Assembly (NCBI RefSeq): GCF_051967035.1
Contig: NZ_JBQCKK010000002.1
Location: forward strand, 248,001 to 312,000
Length of the DNA stretch: 64,000 bases
From: Brevibacillus sp051967035
Lineage (GTDB): Bacteria; Bacillota; Bacilli; Brevibacillales; Brevibacillaceae
Reading direction: 5' to 3'
In this document: piece by piece, positions 1 to 7,754 of the stretch
Layout: each line of letters opens with the position of its first letter
Position numbering within the stretch: the first letter of the stretch is position 1
The notes under the pieces: model-generated
What the model was told of the DNA's origin: nothing
Database searches by the model: none
The model's input: the letters and a program-made list of their open reading frames with translations, nothing else
Made by a program: the position numbers and the translations under genes

Positions 1-119
1 TTCGCTTCCAGGGAACTCGCGCTACGACCCATTCTGTCGTCATGCGGGCAAAAACGGGAACGGTACGCTTCATTGAAGGAAACCACCGCCTGGAACGCAA
101 ACCGTCACTCGGTTTGTAG
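1..119 (+). CDS. glpX: Class II fructose-1,6-bisphosphatase GlpX, C-terminal end (partial)
   Basis: Only the last 38 codons are in the window, read in the frame that ends at TAG 117-119. The peptide contains ATTHSVVMRAKTGTVRFIE and ends RKPSLGL, which I recognise as the conserved tail of GlpX-type fructose bisphosphatases (gluconeogenesis, hydrolysis of fructose-1,6-bisphosphate). A glpX gene directly upstream of rho is the usual Bacilli arrangement, which supports the call. The catalytic residues lie outside the window, so activity cannot be judged. Confidence 0.72.
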   Translation, partial: RFQGTRATTHSVVMRAKTGTVRFIEGNHRLERKPSLGL

Positions 120-183
120 GAAAACAAACAGCTTGGCTTTTCGATCATGTTTTTTCCAAGAGTAAATAAAGAGTGGTGGATGT

Positions 184-1464
184 ATGTTACTTTCTGAACT
201 TGAAGAGAAGAAATTGACCGATCTCTATAAGCTGGCCAAGGAGTATCACATCCCGTATTACTCCCAACTGAAGAAGAAGGAACTGATCTTCGCGATTCTT
301 CGGGCACGGGCGGAGCGGGACGGCCTGATGTTTATGGAAGGGGTGCTGGAAATCTTGCCGGAGGGCTATGGCTTCCTCCGTCCGATCAACTATCTCCCCA
401 GCTCGGAGGACATCTACATCTCCCAGTCGCAGATTCGCCGTTTTGATCTGCGCATGGGGGATCTGGTGTCAGGCAAGGCTAGACCTCCCAAAGAAAACGA
501 GCGTTATTTTGGTCTGTTGCAAGTAGAAGCTGTGAACGGAGAAGATCCGGAGACGGCTTCTGAGCGTCTGCATTTCCCCGCTTTAACACCGCTATATCCT
601 CAAACCAAGCTTGTGCTGGAGACCGCTCCTGAGCGTGTGTCCACCCGCCTGATGGACCTTCTTGCCCCTGTCGGGCTAGGTCAGCGCGGATTGATTGTCG
701 CTCCGCCCAAAGCGGGAAAAACCATGCTCCTGAAAGAAATCGCCAACAGTATCACGGAAAGCCGACCGGATATTCACCTGTTTGTGCTGCTCATCGACGA
801 GCGTCCGGAAGAGGTGACGGATATGCAGCGTTCGGTCAAAGGCGAGGTTGTCGCTTCCACGTTTGATGAGTTGCCGGAAAATCACATCAAAGTGGCGGAG
901 CTGGTATTGGAGCGGGCCAAGCGTCTGGTTGAACACAAAAAGGACGTCGTCATTTTGCTGGATTCGATCACCCGTCTCGCTCGCGCCTACAACCTGGTGA
1001 TTCCGCCAAGCGGCCGGACATTGTCTGGCGGTATTGATCCGGCGGCGTTTCACCGTCCGAAGCGCTTTTTCGGCTCGGCGCGCAACATCGAAGAGGGCGG
1101 CAGTTTGACGATTCTTGCGACGGCGCTGGTAGAGACCGGATCGCGCATGGACGATGTGATCTACGAGGAATTCAAGGGAACAGGAAACATGGAGCTTCAT
1201 CTGGACCGCAAGCTGGCAGAGCGCCGCATCTTCCCGGCGATCGACATTCGCCGTTCGGGAACGCGCCGCGAGGAATTGCTGCTGTCCAAAGAAGAACTGG
1301 ATAAACTGTGGTTGATCCGCAAAAATATGAACGAAACGAACGAGTTTGTCGATTCGTTTATCAAAAAGCTGGCGGACACGAAAACAAACGAAGAGTTTTT
1401 GCAGACGCTGGAAAGCAAGCAGCAAGGCCGGGGGAAAACGGCCGGCACGACGGTGAGTTCATGA
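184..1464 (+). CDS. rho: Transcription termination factor Rho
   Basis: A 426-residue hexameric RNA-dependent ATPase that terminates transcription by translocating along untranslated RNA. Visible elements in order: an N-terminal helical Rho_N region (residues 1-45), the cold-shock-like RNA-binding fold with RNP1 motif GYGFLR (61-66), Walker A APPKAGKT (173-180), Walker B VVILLD (255-260) and the Q-loop LSGGID (280-285). Length is normal for Bacilli Rho, without the long insertion seen in actinobacteria. The ATG at 184 follows a GTGG-type ribosome site. The stop codon sits inside its own intrinsic terminator. Neighbours glpX and rpmE match the Bacillus order. Confidence 0.97.
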   Translation: MLLSELEEKKLTDLYKLAKEYHIPYYSQLKKKELIFAILRARAERDGLMFMEGVLEILPEGYGFLRPINYLPSSEDIYISQSQIRRFDLRMGDLVSGKARPPKENERYFGLLQVEAVNGEDPETASERLHFPALTPLYPQTKLVLETAPERVSTRLMDLLAPVGLGQRGLIVAPPKAGKTMLLKEIANSITESRPDIHLFVLLIDERPEEVTDMQRSVKGEVVASTFDELPENHIKVAELVLERAKRLVEHKKDVVILLDSITRLARAYNLVIPPSGRTLSGGIDPAAFHRPKRFFGSARNIEEGGSLTILATALVETGSRMDDVIYEEFKGTGNMELHLDRKLAERRIFPAIDIRRSGTRREELLLSKEELDKLWLIRKNMNETNEFVDSFIKKLADTKTNEEFLQTLESKQQGRGKTAGTTVSS

Positions 1465-1483
1465 CTCGCCGTCATTTTTTTTG
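1449..1483 (+). terminator. Intrinsic terminator of rho, overlapping its stop codon
   Basis: Stem GACGGTGAGT (1449-1458) pairs with ACTCGCCGTC (1464-1473) with one G-U pair and a 5-nt loop, followed by a run of T. The stop codon TGA (1462-1464) lies in the loop, so a ribosome finishing rho would cover the hairpin. Confidence 0.85.
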
Positions 1484-1533
1484 CCCGTTTGGCATACCGT
1501 AAGGGGAGTGGAAAGAGAGGGAGGAGAGAGTCA

Positions 1534-2436
1534 GTGGAGTACGTGCAGGTTCCTGTGCCGATCGACAGTCAGACGGAAGCGAAAAAGGCTGTCGTCGAGC
1601 AAACGTTGTTTCAAGCGTTTAATCCGTACGCGCGTTTGACCAAGCAAGTATCTGCTGCCAAAAGCAATGCGATGGTGTACGCAGTGCGCCAGGGAGACAC
1701 GCTTTCCGGAATTGCCGAGCGGTACGGCCTTACACTGAAACAGCTGGTGGAGACCAATAAAATCAGCAATCCGCATTTGCTTTCTGTCGGGATGAAGCTG
1801 ATTCTTGCCAAAGACGAAGTGACACATAGGGTGAAGCAAGGAGAGACGCTTGATTACATAGCGAGAAGATACGGCGTCAGCCGGGAGCTTCTGTTGGAAC
1901 GCAACCCGCTTTTCTCAGCGCTGTCGGACAACCTGTATGCGGGACAAGTCGTGTACATTCCGGTCGTCGGAAGACAGCCGATGCAAGCGGAGGAGCTCCA
2001 ACAAAAACGCGATACGGCCCAGGCGGCAAGCAGACAAGTGGTGACGCGGATTCGCGGCCGAATGGATTGGCCCGTGGAGGGAGCAACGATTACAAGCGGC
2101 TTCGGAACACGGTGGGGCAAGTTGCACAAAGGCGTGGATTTGTGGAATCAGCAGGAGGCCAACACGCCGATTCTGGCAGCGAAAGCAGGAAAGGTAGTCG
2201 AAGCGGGAGCCAATCGGTCCGGATACGGGCGGATGGTCGTTCTGGACCACGGAGACGGTCTGCAAACCTTTTATGCCCATATGCGCACGATTTTGGTCAC
2301 GCCCGGCCAGAGCGTAGAAGCGGGCGACGTCCTCGGATACATGGGGCAGACAGGCGATTCCACCGGGTATCACCTCCATTTTGAAGTCAGGCAGGACGAT
2401 GTGCCGATCAACCCGCTTCCATACCTCGGCAGGTAA
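1534..2436 (+). CDS. LysM-domain M23 family metallopeptidase (peptidoglycan endopeptidase)
   Basis: 300 residues from a GTG at 1534, chosen because GGGAGG at 1519-1524 sits about 9 nt upstream; a TTG at 1489 in the same frame lies inside the rho terminator region. Two LysM repeats (about 48-92 and 98-144) should bind glycan. The C-terminal LytM/M23 domain (about 185-295) keeps all ligands and catalytic residues: H198 and D202 (HKGVD), H249 (FYAHM), H280 and H282 (HLHFE). Expected role: cutting peptide cross-links in the wall or spore cortex. Oddly, neither start gives a signal peptide or membrane segment, so export is unexplained. No close gene-symbol match recognised. Confidence 0.88.
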   Translation: MEYVQVPVPIDSQTEAKKAVVEQTLFQAFNPYARLTKQVSAAKSNAMVYAVRQGDTLSGIAERYGLTLKQLVETNKISNPHLLSVGMKLILAKDEVTHRVKQGETLDYIARRYGVSRELLLERNPLFSALSDNLYAGQVVYIPVVGRQPMQAEELQQKRDTAQAASRQVVTRIRGRMDWPVEGATITSGFGTRWGKLHKGVDLWNQQEANTPILAAKAGKVVEAGANRSGYGRMVVLDHGDGLQTFYAHMRTILVTPGQSVEAGDVLGYMGQTGDSTGYHLHFEVRQDDVPINPLPYLGR

Positions 2437-2446
2437 CCCTTCACAA

Positions 2447-2475
2447 TTTACATTGCTTTTTCAATGCGTTACAAT
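2447..2475 (+). promoter_or_regulatory. Sigma-A type promoter for the radical SAM gene
   Basis: TTTACA (2447-2452), a 17-nt spacer, then TACAAT (2470-2475), about 32 nt before the start at 2507. Both hexamers are one base from consensus. Confidence 0.75.
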
Positions 2476-2506
2476 GGGCAAAGCAAAGAAGCGAGGCGAT
2501 TTTCCC

Positions 2507-3772
2507 ATGTATCTAGTGTACGCAGATGAAAAAGGCAATGTATACGACCACCCGGGCTTGTTCGCGGTGGCGCGAAACGGCGATATATTGACAGAGATTC
2601 TGGAAGAAGAGCTGATCCCGCTGCCGGAAGGCGCAACGCTGGTCAGCCTGCCGGATACCGTACCGATCGGAATGGACCCGGAAACGGGCGAAATGGTGAA
2701 GCTGGACGGCTATACAGCGGTCGGCGCGCTCGTTCCGCAAGGGATTACCCGACTATTGCTCCCGGGATATGTGAAAACAAACAAGGAGAGCAAACTGCCG
2801 CTGTTCGGGTATTCGGCAGTCGTCTGGAAAGACAACCACTTTTGGGTAGCAGGCAGGGCGAGCGACGACATTTACAAATGGGACCCGTTGAATTTCCCCA
2901 TGGATGAACTGCGGCAGCGCGTGGAAAAGACGTTGGAGCTGTTCCCGAACAACCGGATTTTGCATCACCTGTCGCACTGTGCGCTGGAATACGAGTGTTT
3001 GACTGCCTCCAACAACTTTTTCAACCGCTGGGAAGGCAGCCTGCCGGTCTCCTACACCTGTAATGCCGGTTGTTACGGCTGTATTTCCGAGCAACCAGAC
3101 GACAGCGGCTTTCCGTCTCCGCAGACGCGGATGAACTTCAAGCCGACAGAGGACGAACTGGTAGAGGTCATGCTGCATCATTTGCAGACGCCAGAGAGCA
3201 TTATCAGCTTCGGTCAGGGCTGTGAGGGTGAGCCTTCGACCATGGCCGGGATCATCGTTCCGGCGATGCGCCGCGTGCGGGCGACGACCGATATGGGCTA
3301 TATCAACATCAATACAAACGCAGGCTTGACCGATCACATCAAAGGGATTGTCGATGCAGGTCTCGATTTGATGCGCGTCAGCATCATCAGCGCGATTGAC
3401 GAGCATTACAATGCCTACTACCGCCCGCGCAACTACACGCTGGAAAACGTGGCGCGCTCCGCGGAATACGCCGCTTCCAAAGGCGTGTACACGTCGATCA
3501 ACTACTTGTGCTTCCCGGGTGTTTTTGACCGCGAAGAAGAAATGGAAGCGATGATTGGCTTCATCCGCCGCACAGGCATCAAGCTGATTCAGTTGCGCAA
3601 TTTGAACATTGATCCGGAAAGCTATCTGGCGATGATTCCCAAAGCGCAGGGCGAAGTCTTCGGCATGAAGCAGGCAATCGAAATCTATCAGCAGGAATTG
3701 CCGGATGTGGTGATCGGATCGTTTACGCACATTCCGCCGAAAGAGCTGCGCCGCAGGAAAAACATGGCCTGA
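2507..3772 (+). CDS. Radical SAM protein of unknown substrate
   Basis: 421 residues from ATG 2507, placed just after a good promoter; a longer reading frame upstream overlaps the M23 gene and is unlikely to be translated. The iron-sulfur binding motif CX3CX2C is C185-C189-C192 (CNAGCYGC), followed by a GE-type SAM motif region (FGQGCEGEPS, about 235-244) and a TIM-barrel-like remainder. The N-terminal 170 residues form an extra region without a motif I recognise. No precursor peptide, tRNA-modification partner or cofactor gene adjoins it, so the reaction cannot be inferred; neighbours are the M23 hydrolase and rpmE. Confidence 0.85.
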   Translation: MYLVYADEKGNVYDHPGLFAVARNGDILTEILEEELIPLPEGATLVSLPDTVPIGMDPETGEMVKLDGYTAVGALVPQGITRLLLPGYVKTNKESKLPLFGYSAVVWKDNHFWVAGRASDDIYKWDPLNFPMDELRQRVEKTLELFPNNRILHHLSHCALEYECLTASNNFFNRWEGSLPVSYTCNAGCYGCISEQPDDSGFPSPQTRMNFKPTEDELVEVMLHHLQTPESIISFGQGCEGEPSTMAGIIVPAMRRVRATTDMGYININTNAGLTDHIKGIVDAGLDLMRVSIISAIDEHYNAYYRPRNYTLENVARSAEYAASKGVYTSINYLCFPGVFDREEEMEAMIGFIRRTGIKLIQLRNLNIDPESYLAMIPKAQGEVFGMKQAIEIYQQELPDVVIGSFTHIPPKELRRRKNMA

Positions 3773-3784
3773 GCGGTCTACCTG

Positions 3785-3813
3785 TTGCATTTCGGCCGAC
3801 AGCATGCTACTAT
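3785..3813 (+). promoter_or_regulatory. Sigma-A type promoter of rpmE
   Basis: TTGCAT (3785-3790), a 17-nt spacer and TACTAT (3808-3813), about 65 nt before the rpmE start. Confidence 0.7.
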
Positions 3814-3878
3814 CTGATATGTGTTTATATAACTCTGTTTCGGCAAACGATTCAGGGCGTAAGAGAGGTGTAGACAAG

Positions 3879-4079
3879 ATGAAACAAGGTATTCATCCTC
3901 AGTACAATGTAGTAACCGTTACATGTGCATGCGGCAACGAATTCGAATCCGGTTCCGTGAAGCAAGCGCTGAAAGTGGAGATCTGCTCCAACTGCCATCC
4001 TTTCTTCACTGGAAAACAAAAATTCGTAGATGCTGGCGGCCGTGTAGACCGTTTCAAACGCAAATACAATCTGTCCTAA
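3879..4079 (+). CDS. rpmE: 50S ribosomal protein L31 (zinc-binding form)
   Basis: 66 residues from ATG 3879, with AGAGAGGTG upstream. The protein begins MKQGIHPQY, typical of L31, and carries the CXC...CXXC set (CACG, then CSNCHPF) that marks the zinc-containing type A paralogue. It sits at the edge of the large subunit and bridges to the small one; in Bacillus the zinc form is the zinc-replete version. It has its own promoter and terminator and follows rho as in other Bacilli. No frame problem. Confidence 0.96.
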   Translation: MKQGIHPQYNVVTVTCACGNEFESGSVKQALKVEICSNCHPFFTGKQKFVDAGGRVDRFKRKYNLS

Positions 4080-4096
4080 TCAGACAGGATTGGAGC

Positions 4097-4133
4097 AACC
4101 AGGTAGAGCGATCTGCCTGGTTTTGTCTTTTTC
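4097..4133 (+). terminator. Intrinsic terminator of rpmE
   Basis: AACCAGGTAGA (4097-4107) pairs with TCTGCCTGGTT (4112-4122), loop GCGA, then a T-rich tract. Confidence 0.88.
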
Positions 4134-4296
4134 TGGAGCGATTTGGGCAGGAGGGCAGCGGCCGGGAATCATCGTCTGGTTTCGTTTTCTTTTGTCAAAA
4201 AATCTCTTTCCGTTTCCGGCAAAGTCCCTCTACAATAGAGCCAGAAACCTTGGGCGATTCGGGAATCACCACTTTTAGGCAAAGGGAGATAGAGAC

Positions 4297-4872
4297 GTGG
4301 CACAATTATATTTTCGTTACGGGGCAATGAATGCCTCCAAATCGATTCAGTTGCTGACAGTCGCTCACAACTACGAGCAATCAGGCAAAAAAGTCGTGGT
4401 GTTCACGCCAGCCGTCGATGATCGCTACGGCGTGGGGAAAGTGGCTTCGCGGGTAGGCATCAGCCGAGAGGCAATTCCGATCAGCGAAGAGACGAATTTG
4501 TACGAAATTGTCGCAGCAGAGCCTGTAAAGCCGCACTGTGTCCTGGTAGACGAGGCGCAGTTCATCAGCCGCCATCATGTGGATCAACTGGTGGCGATTG
4601 TCGATCAGTTGGGCATCCCCGTCATCGTCTACGGCTTGCTGAAAAATTTCAAGAACGAACTTTTTCCTGGCAGCGCCGCTTTGCTCTGCGAAGCGGACAA
4701 GGTGGAAGAAATCAAAACGGTGTGCGTCTACTGCAACAAAAAAGCAACGCATATTCTCAAATTCAAAAACGGAAAGCCTGTCTACACCGGAGAGACGATT
4801 GAAATTGCTGGCAATGACACGTACAGCAGCGTCTGCCGCAAGCACTACTACCACCCTCCGGCCAATCGCTGA
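4297..4872 (+). CDS. tdk: Thymidine kinase (type II), Escherichia/lactic-acid-bacteria-like form
   Basis: 191 residues from GTG 4297 (AAAGGGAG ribosome site). Phosphorylates thymidine in pyrimidine salvage. It begins MAQLYFRYGAMNASKS and has DEAQF (86-90), a lasso region ending GNDTY and C-terminal zinc cysteines (CVYC and CRKHY). From memory this resembles E. coli and Lactococcus Tdk more than the Bacillus GSMFSGKS form. The P-loop reads GAMNASKS (9-16): the glycine that normally precedes the lysine is serine. The position next to rpmE and prfA is the usual Bacilli one. Confidence 0.93.
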   Translation: MAQLYFRYGAMNASKSIQLLTVAHNYEQSGKKVVVFTPAVDDRYGVGKVASRVGISREAIPISEETNLYEIVAAEPVKPHCVLVDEAQFISRHHVDQLVAIVDQLGIPVIVYGLLKNFKNELFPGSAALLCEADKVEEIKTVCVYCNKKATHILKFKNGKPVYTGETIEIAGNDTYSSVCRKHYYHPPANR

Positions 4873-4884
4873 CGGAGCCGGCAG

Positions 4885-4965
4885 GAAAAAGCCACCCTCT
4901 GCTTCTGGCGTGCATGAGCCTCGAAGGCGCTGCGCAGACTAAGCAAAACAGGAGGTGGCTTTTTC
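4885..4965 (+). promoter_or_regulatory. Inverted repeat hiding the ribosome site of the YhcN-like gene
   Basis: GAAAAAGCCACC (4885-4896) is perfectly complementary to GGTGGCTTTTTC (4954-4965), enclosing 57 nt. The 3' arm overlaps the Shine-Dalgarno AGGAGGTG (4950-4957) and touches the GTG start at 4966. It may also act as the tdk terminator, although the loop is far larger than usual. The loop holds a sigma-G-like promoter. Confidence 0.6.
4911..4941 (+). promoter_or_regulatory. Candidate sigma-G promoter of the YhcN-like gene
   Basis: TGCATG (4911-4916) is 5/6 to the sigma-G -35 (TGMATA). After an 18-nt spacer, CAGACTA (4935-4941) is 6/7 to the -10 (CATACTA). It lies within the loop of the inverted repeat; the start point would fall at about 4948, just before the ribosome site. 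Confidence 0.45.
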
Positions 4966-5463
4966 GTGCGAATGAAGCCTTTGGGAAAATGCTCGTTGAC
5001 AGTGCTGGGCATCCTCATGCTTTCCTCTGCCTTGACCGTCGGGTGTGGCCGAACCATGACCCACGAGAACGGTTCCCATACACAGGCGACGGACGGGCAG
5101 TATTCGGCTGCGAGCAAAGGAGAGCGAAGCGGGGACGTCCTCCATCGTCCTGCTCCGCCTGCGGCTGACCGTGACGCTTTGATGGGGCGCAACCAGAATC
5201 CGAACATCATCATCGGCCAGTCCAATGTATCCAACACGCAAATTGACATGAACAACATGGAAATGATGGCCAAGTCGGTCAAAGGCGTCGAGAACGCCCG
5301 AATCACACTGAATGGCGGCAATGCATATGTTACTCTAGACCTTGTTCCGAACAGTACGGCGAGTCAGGCGCGAATGGTGGAGCAGCAGGTGATTGCTCTG
5401 CTCCAGCAAAAAATCCCGCGCTATGATTTCCACGTTACCTCCCACGAAGGCTTTCACCGTTGA
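4966..5463 (+). CDS. YhcN/YlaJ family sporulation lipoprotein
   Basis: 165 residues from GTG 4966, set by AGGAGGTG at 4950-4957; an ATG at 4972 would be too far from it. N-terminal signal peptide with a cysteine at residue 27 in LTVGC, a slightly off-consensus lipobox (Thr at -3). The C-terminal half (about residues 85-165), including KSVKGVENARITL and NAYVTLDL, matches what I know of the YhcN/YlaJ family, spore-associated lipoproteins whose biochemical role is unsettled. The promoter-in-hairpin arrangement upstream fits forespore expression. Followed by a strong prfA promoter. Confidence 0.82.
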   Translation: MRMKPLGKCSLTVLGILMLSSALTVGCGRTMTHENGSHTQATDGQYSAASKGERSGDVLHRPAPPAADRDALMGRNQNPNIIIGQSNVSNTQIDMNNMEMMAKSVKGVENARITLNGGNAYVTLDLVPNSTASQARMVEQQVIALLQQKIPRYDFHVTSHEGFHR

Positions 5464-5551
5464 CAGACGTCTTAAACGGGTATCGCAAGGCTCGGCATCG
5501 CCGGGCCTGTTTCGCATCGAAATACGCAAATGTCCATTGAAATAATGCGCT

Positions 5552-5580
5552 TTGACTTATTTTCGCTTTCCTCCTATAAT
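5552..5580 (+). promoter_or_regulatory. Strong sigma-A promoter of prfA-prmC
   Basis: TTGACT (5552-5557), 17-nt spacer, TATAAT (5575-5580), about 50 nt before prfA. A second TATAAT occurs at 5589-5594. Confidence 0.85.
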
Positions 5581-5630
5581 TTATCTGTTATAATCGTTTT
5601 TTAGTATTCTTTGCGATGGGGTGAAGTACA

Positions 5631-6707
5631 ATGTTTGCACGCTTATCCGCAGTTGAAGAGCGTTTTGAGGAAGTAACAAATCTCCTATGTGACCCCGACG
5701 TCATTAGCGATACAAAACGCTTGCGTGAGCTGTCCAAGGAACAGGCTTCGTTGGAAGAAACAGTGACGACCTACCGTGAATATAAATCCGTTGTGAGCCA
5801 AATCGATGATGCCAAAGCGATGCTGGAAGAAAAGCTGGACGATGAGATGCGTGAAATGGTCAAGCTTGAAATCAGCGAATTGACAAGTCGCAAGGAACAG
5901 CTGGAAGAACGCCTGAAAATTCTCCTGCTGCCAAAAGACCCGAACGACGAGAAAAACGTGATTGTGGAAGTGCGCGGGGCAGCGGGCGGGGACGAAGCCG
6001 CTCTGTTTGCCGCTGTCTTGTTCCGCATGTACACCCGGTTTGCCGAGCGTCACGGCTTTAAAGTCGAAGTGCTGGAAGCAAGCCCGACCGATATCGGCGG
6101 CTACAAGGAAATCGTCTTCTCGCTGTCCGGTCGCGGCGCTTACAGCAAAATGAAATTTGAAAGCGGAGCGCACCGCGTACAACGCATCCCGGCGACAGAA
6201 TCCGGCGGGCGCATCCACACGTCGACCGCTACCGTGCTCGTCTTGCCGGAAGCCGAAGATGTGGAAGTAGAGGTACACGAAAAAGACATTCGCATCGATA
6301 CGTTCTGCTCCAGCGGTGCTGGCGGACAGAGCGTCAATACGACCAAGTCGGCCGTTCGCGTGACGCACATTCCGACAGGCATCGTGGTATCCTGTCAGGA
6401 TGAGAAATCCCAGCACTCCAACAAAGACAAGGCGCTTCGCGTGTTGCGCGCGCGTCTGTACGATTACTATATGCAGCAGCAAAACGCGGAAGCAGATGCT
6501 ACACGCAAAAGCCTGGTGGGGACCGGCGACCGAAGCGAGCGCATCCGCACCTACAACTATCCGCAAAGCCGCGTAACCGACCACCGCATCGGTCTGACCC
6601 TGCACCGTCTGGAAGCGGTGCTGGAAGGCGATCTGGATGAAGTGATCGACAACCTGATTTTGCATGAACAGACGGAGCTTCTGAAAAGCCATGCACACTC
6701 AGCTTGA
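5631..6707 (+). CDS. prfA: Peptide chain release factor 1
   Basis: 358 residues from ATG 5631. Recognises UAA and UAG in the ribosomal A site and triggers release of the finished peptide. The tripeptide anticodon region reads PAT (187-189, within HRVQRIPATES) and the catalytic GGQ loop is at 231-233 (GAGGQSVN). The N-terminal helical domain, residues 1-100, is normal. The 3' end overlaps prmC by 17 nt, which couples it to the enzyme that methylates the GGQ glutamine. Confidence 0.97.
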   Translation: MFARLSAVEERFEEVTNLLCDPDVISDTKRLRELSKEQASLEETVTTYREYKSVVSQIDDAKAMLEEKLDDEMREMVKLEISELTSRKEQLEERLKILLLPKDPNDEKNVIVEVRGAAGGDEAALFAAVLFRMYTRFAERHGFKVEVLEASPTDIGGYKEIVFSLSGRGAYSKMKFESGAHRVQRIPATESGGRIHTSTATVLVLPEAEDVEVEVHEKDIRIDTFCSSGAGGQSVNTTKSAVRVTHIPTGIVVSCQDEKSQHSNKDKALRVLRARLYDYYMQQQNAEADATRKSLVGTGDRSERIRTYNYPQSRVTDHRIGLTLHRLEAVLEGDLDEVIDNLILHEQTELLKSHAHSA

Positions 6708-7581
6708 TTGGTCGGATGTCACGACGATTCGAGAAGCCCAGGTACGGGCTTCTTCCTTTTTGCGGGAAAAAGGGGCAAAGGATCCGCTGTTTGAGGCGGA
6801 GCTGATGATTCGTCACTGCCTGGGCTGGGATCGCACGCGCTATTTGATCTCGATGGCAGAGCCGATTGCCGCCGAGACGCTGGCGCAGCTGGACGAGCTG
6901 TGCCAACGCAGAAGCAGGCACGAGCCGCTACAGTATATGTTCGGCGAGCAGGAGTTTTTCGGGCGCGTCTTTGCTGTGCGTCCCGGCGTCTTGATTCCTC
7001 GCCCGGAGACAGAAATACTCGTCGAGCAGGTACTGGCTGCCGCAGCGGCCATTTGGCCGGAAAAAGAAGCGCTCGCCGTGGCGGACATCGGGACAGGCAG
7101 CGGGGCCATCTGCATCACGCTTGCGCTGGAGAAGCCGCACTGGCAGGTGACAACCGTAGATTTGTCGCCGGATGCGACAGCGGTTGCCCGGGAAAACGCG
7201 GAACGCCTGGGCGCCACCGTGCGCTTTTTGCAGGGCGATCTGGTACAGCCGTTGCTTGCCGCCGGGGAAAAAGTAGATATTCTCGTTTCCAATCCTCCGT
7301 ATATTCCGAGCCGGGATGTGGACGAGCTGGATGAAGAGGTTCGTCTGCATGAGCCGCGGCTGGCCTTGGATGGAGGGGATGACGGGCTGGATTGCTACCG
7401 CCGTTTGTGCGGGGCGCTGCCTGCTCTGCTCAAGGATCAAGCGGTCGTCGCTTTCGAGGTAGGCATCCATCAGGCGCGCGAGGTGGCAGCGATGATGCAG
7501 GCATCTGGCGTGATCGGGCAGGTACAGATTGTGCCGGATTTGGCGGGAATCGAGCGGGTCGTTATCGGTGTAAGGCGGTAA
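6691..7581 (+). CDS. prmC: Release factor glutamine N5-methyltransferase
   Basis: 296 residues; ATG 6691 is the only reasonable start and lies inside prfA, so translation is probably coupled. Uses S-adenosylmethionine to methylate the GGQ glutamine of release factors. An N-terminal helical substrate-binding domain (1-90) precedes a Rossmann methyltransferase with motif I DIGTGSG (132-138) and the hallmark NPPY at 201-204 (SNPPYIPS), which holds the glutamine amide. A terminator follows. Confidence 0.96.
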   Translation: MHTQLDWSDVTTIREAQVRASSFLREKGAKDPLFEAELMIRHCLGWDRTRYLISMAEPIAAETLAQLDELCQRRSRHEPLQYMFGEQEFFGRVFAVRPGVLIPRPETEILVEQVLAAAAAIWPEKEALAVADIGTGSGAICITLALEKPHWQVTTVDLSPDATAVARENAERLGATVRFLQGDLVQPLLAAGEKVDILVSNPPYIPSRDVDELDEEVRLHEPRLALDGGDDGLDCYRRLCGALPALLKDQAVVAFEVGIHQAREVAAMMQASGVIGQVQIVPDLAGIERVVIGVRR

Positions 7582-7603
7582 TGGCCCTTGGCATTGCAAC
7601 CAA

Positions 7604-7638
7604 GGCGGCGCCCTACCATGGGCACCGCCATATTTTTC
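7604..7638 (+). terminator. Intrinsic terminator of prfA-prmC
   Basis: GGCGGCGCCC (7604-7613) pairs with GGGCACCGCC (7620-7629) with one mismatch, followed by ATATTTTTC. Confidence 0.8.
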
Positions 7639-7754
7639 GGCCGGAATTGTAGGAATGTTTGTGATTTTGTGTTTGGACTCCCGGCTCCTTGTCCATACTG
7701 AGGCTATAGAGAGAAAAGGTTCGGAAGACTCAGTAGAGAGGGAGACGGTTGGAT

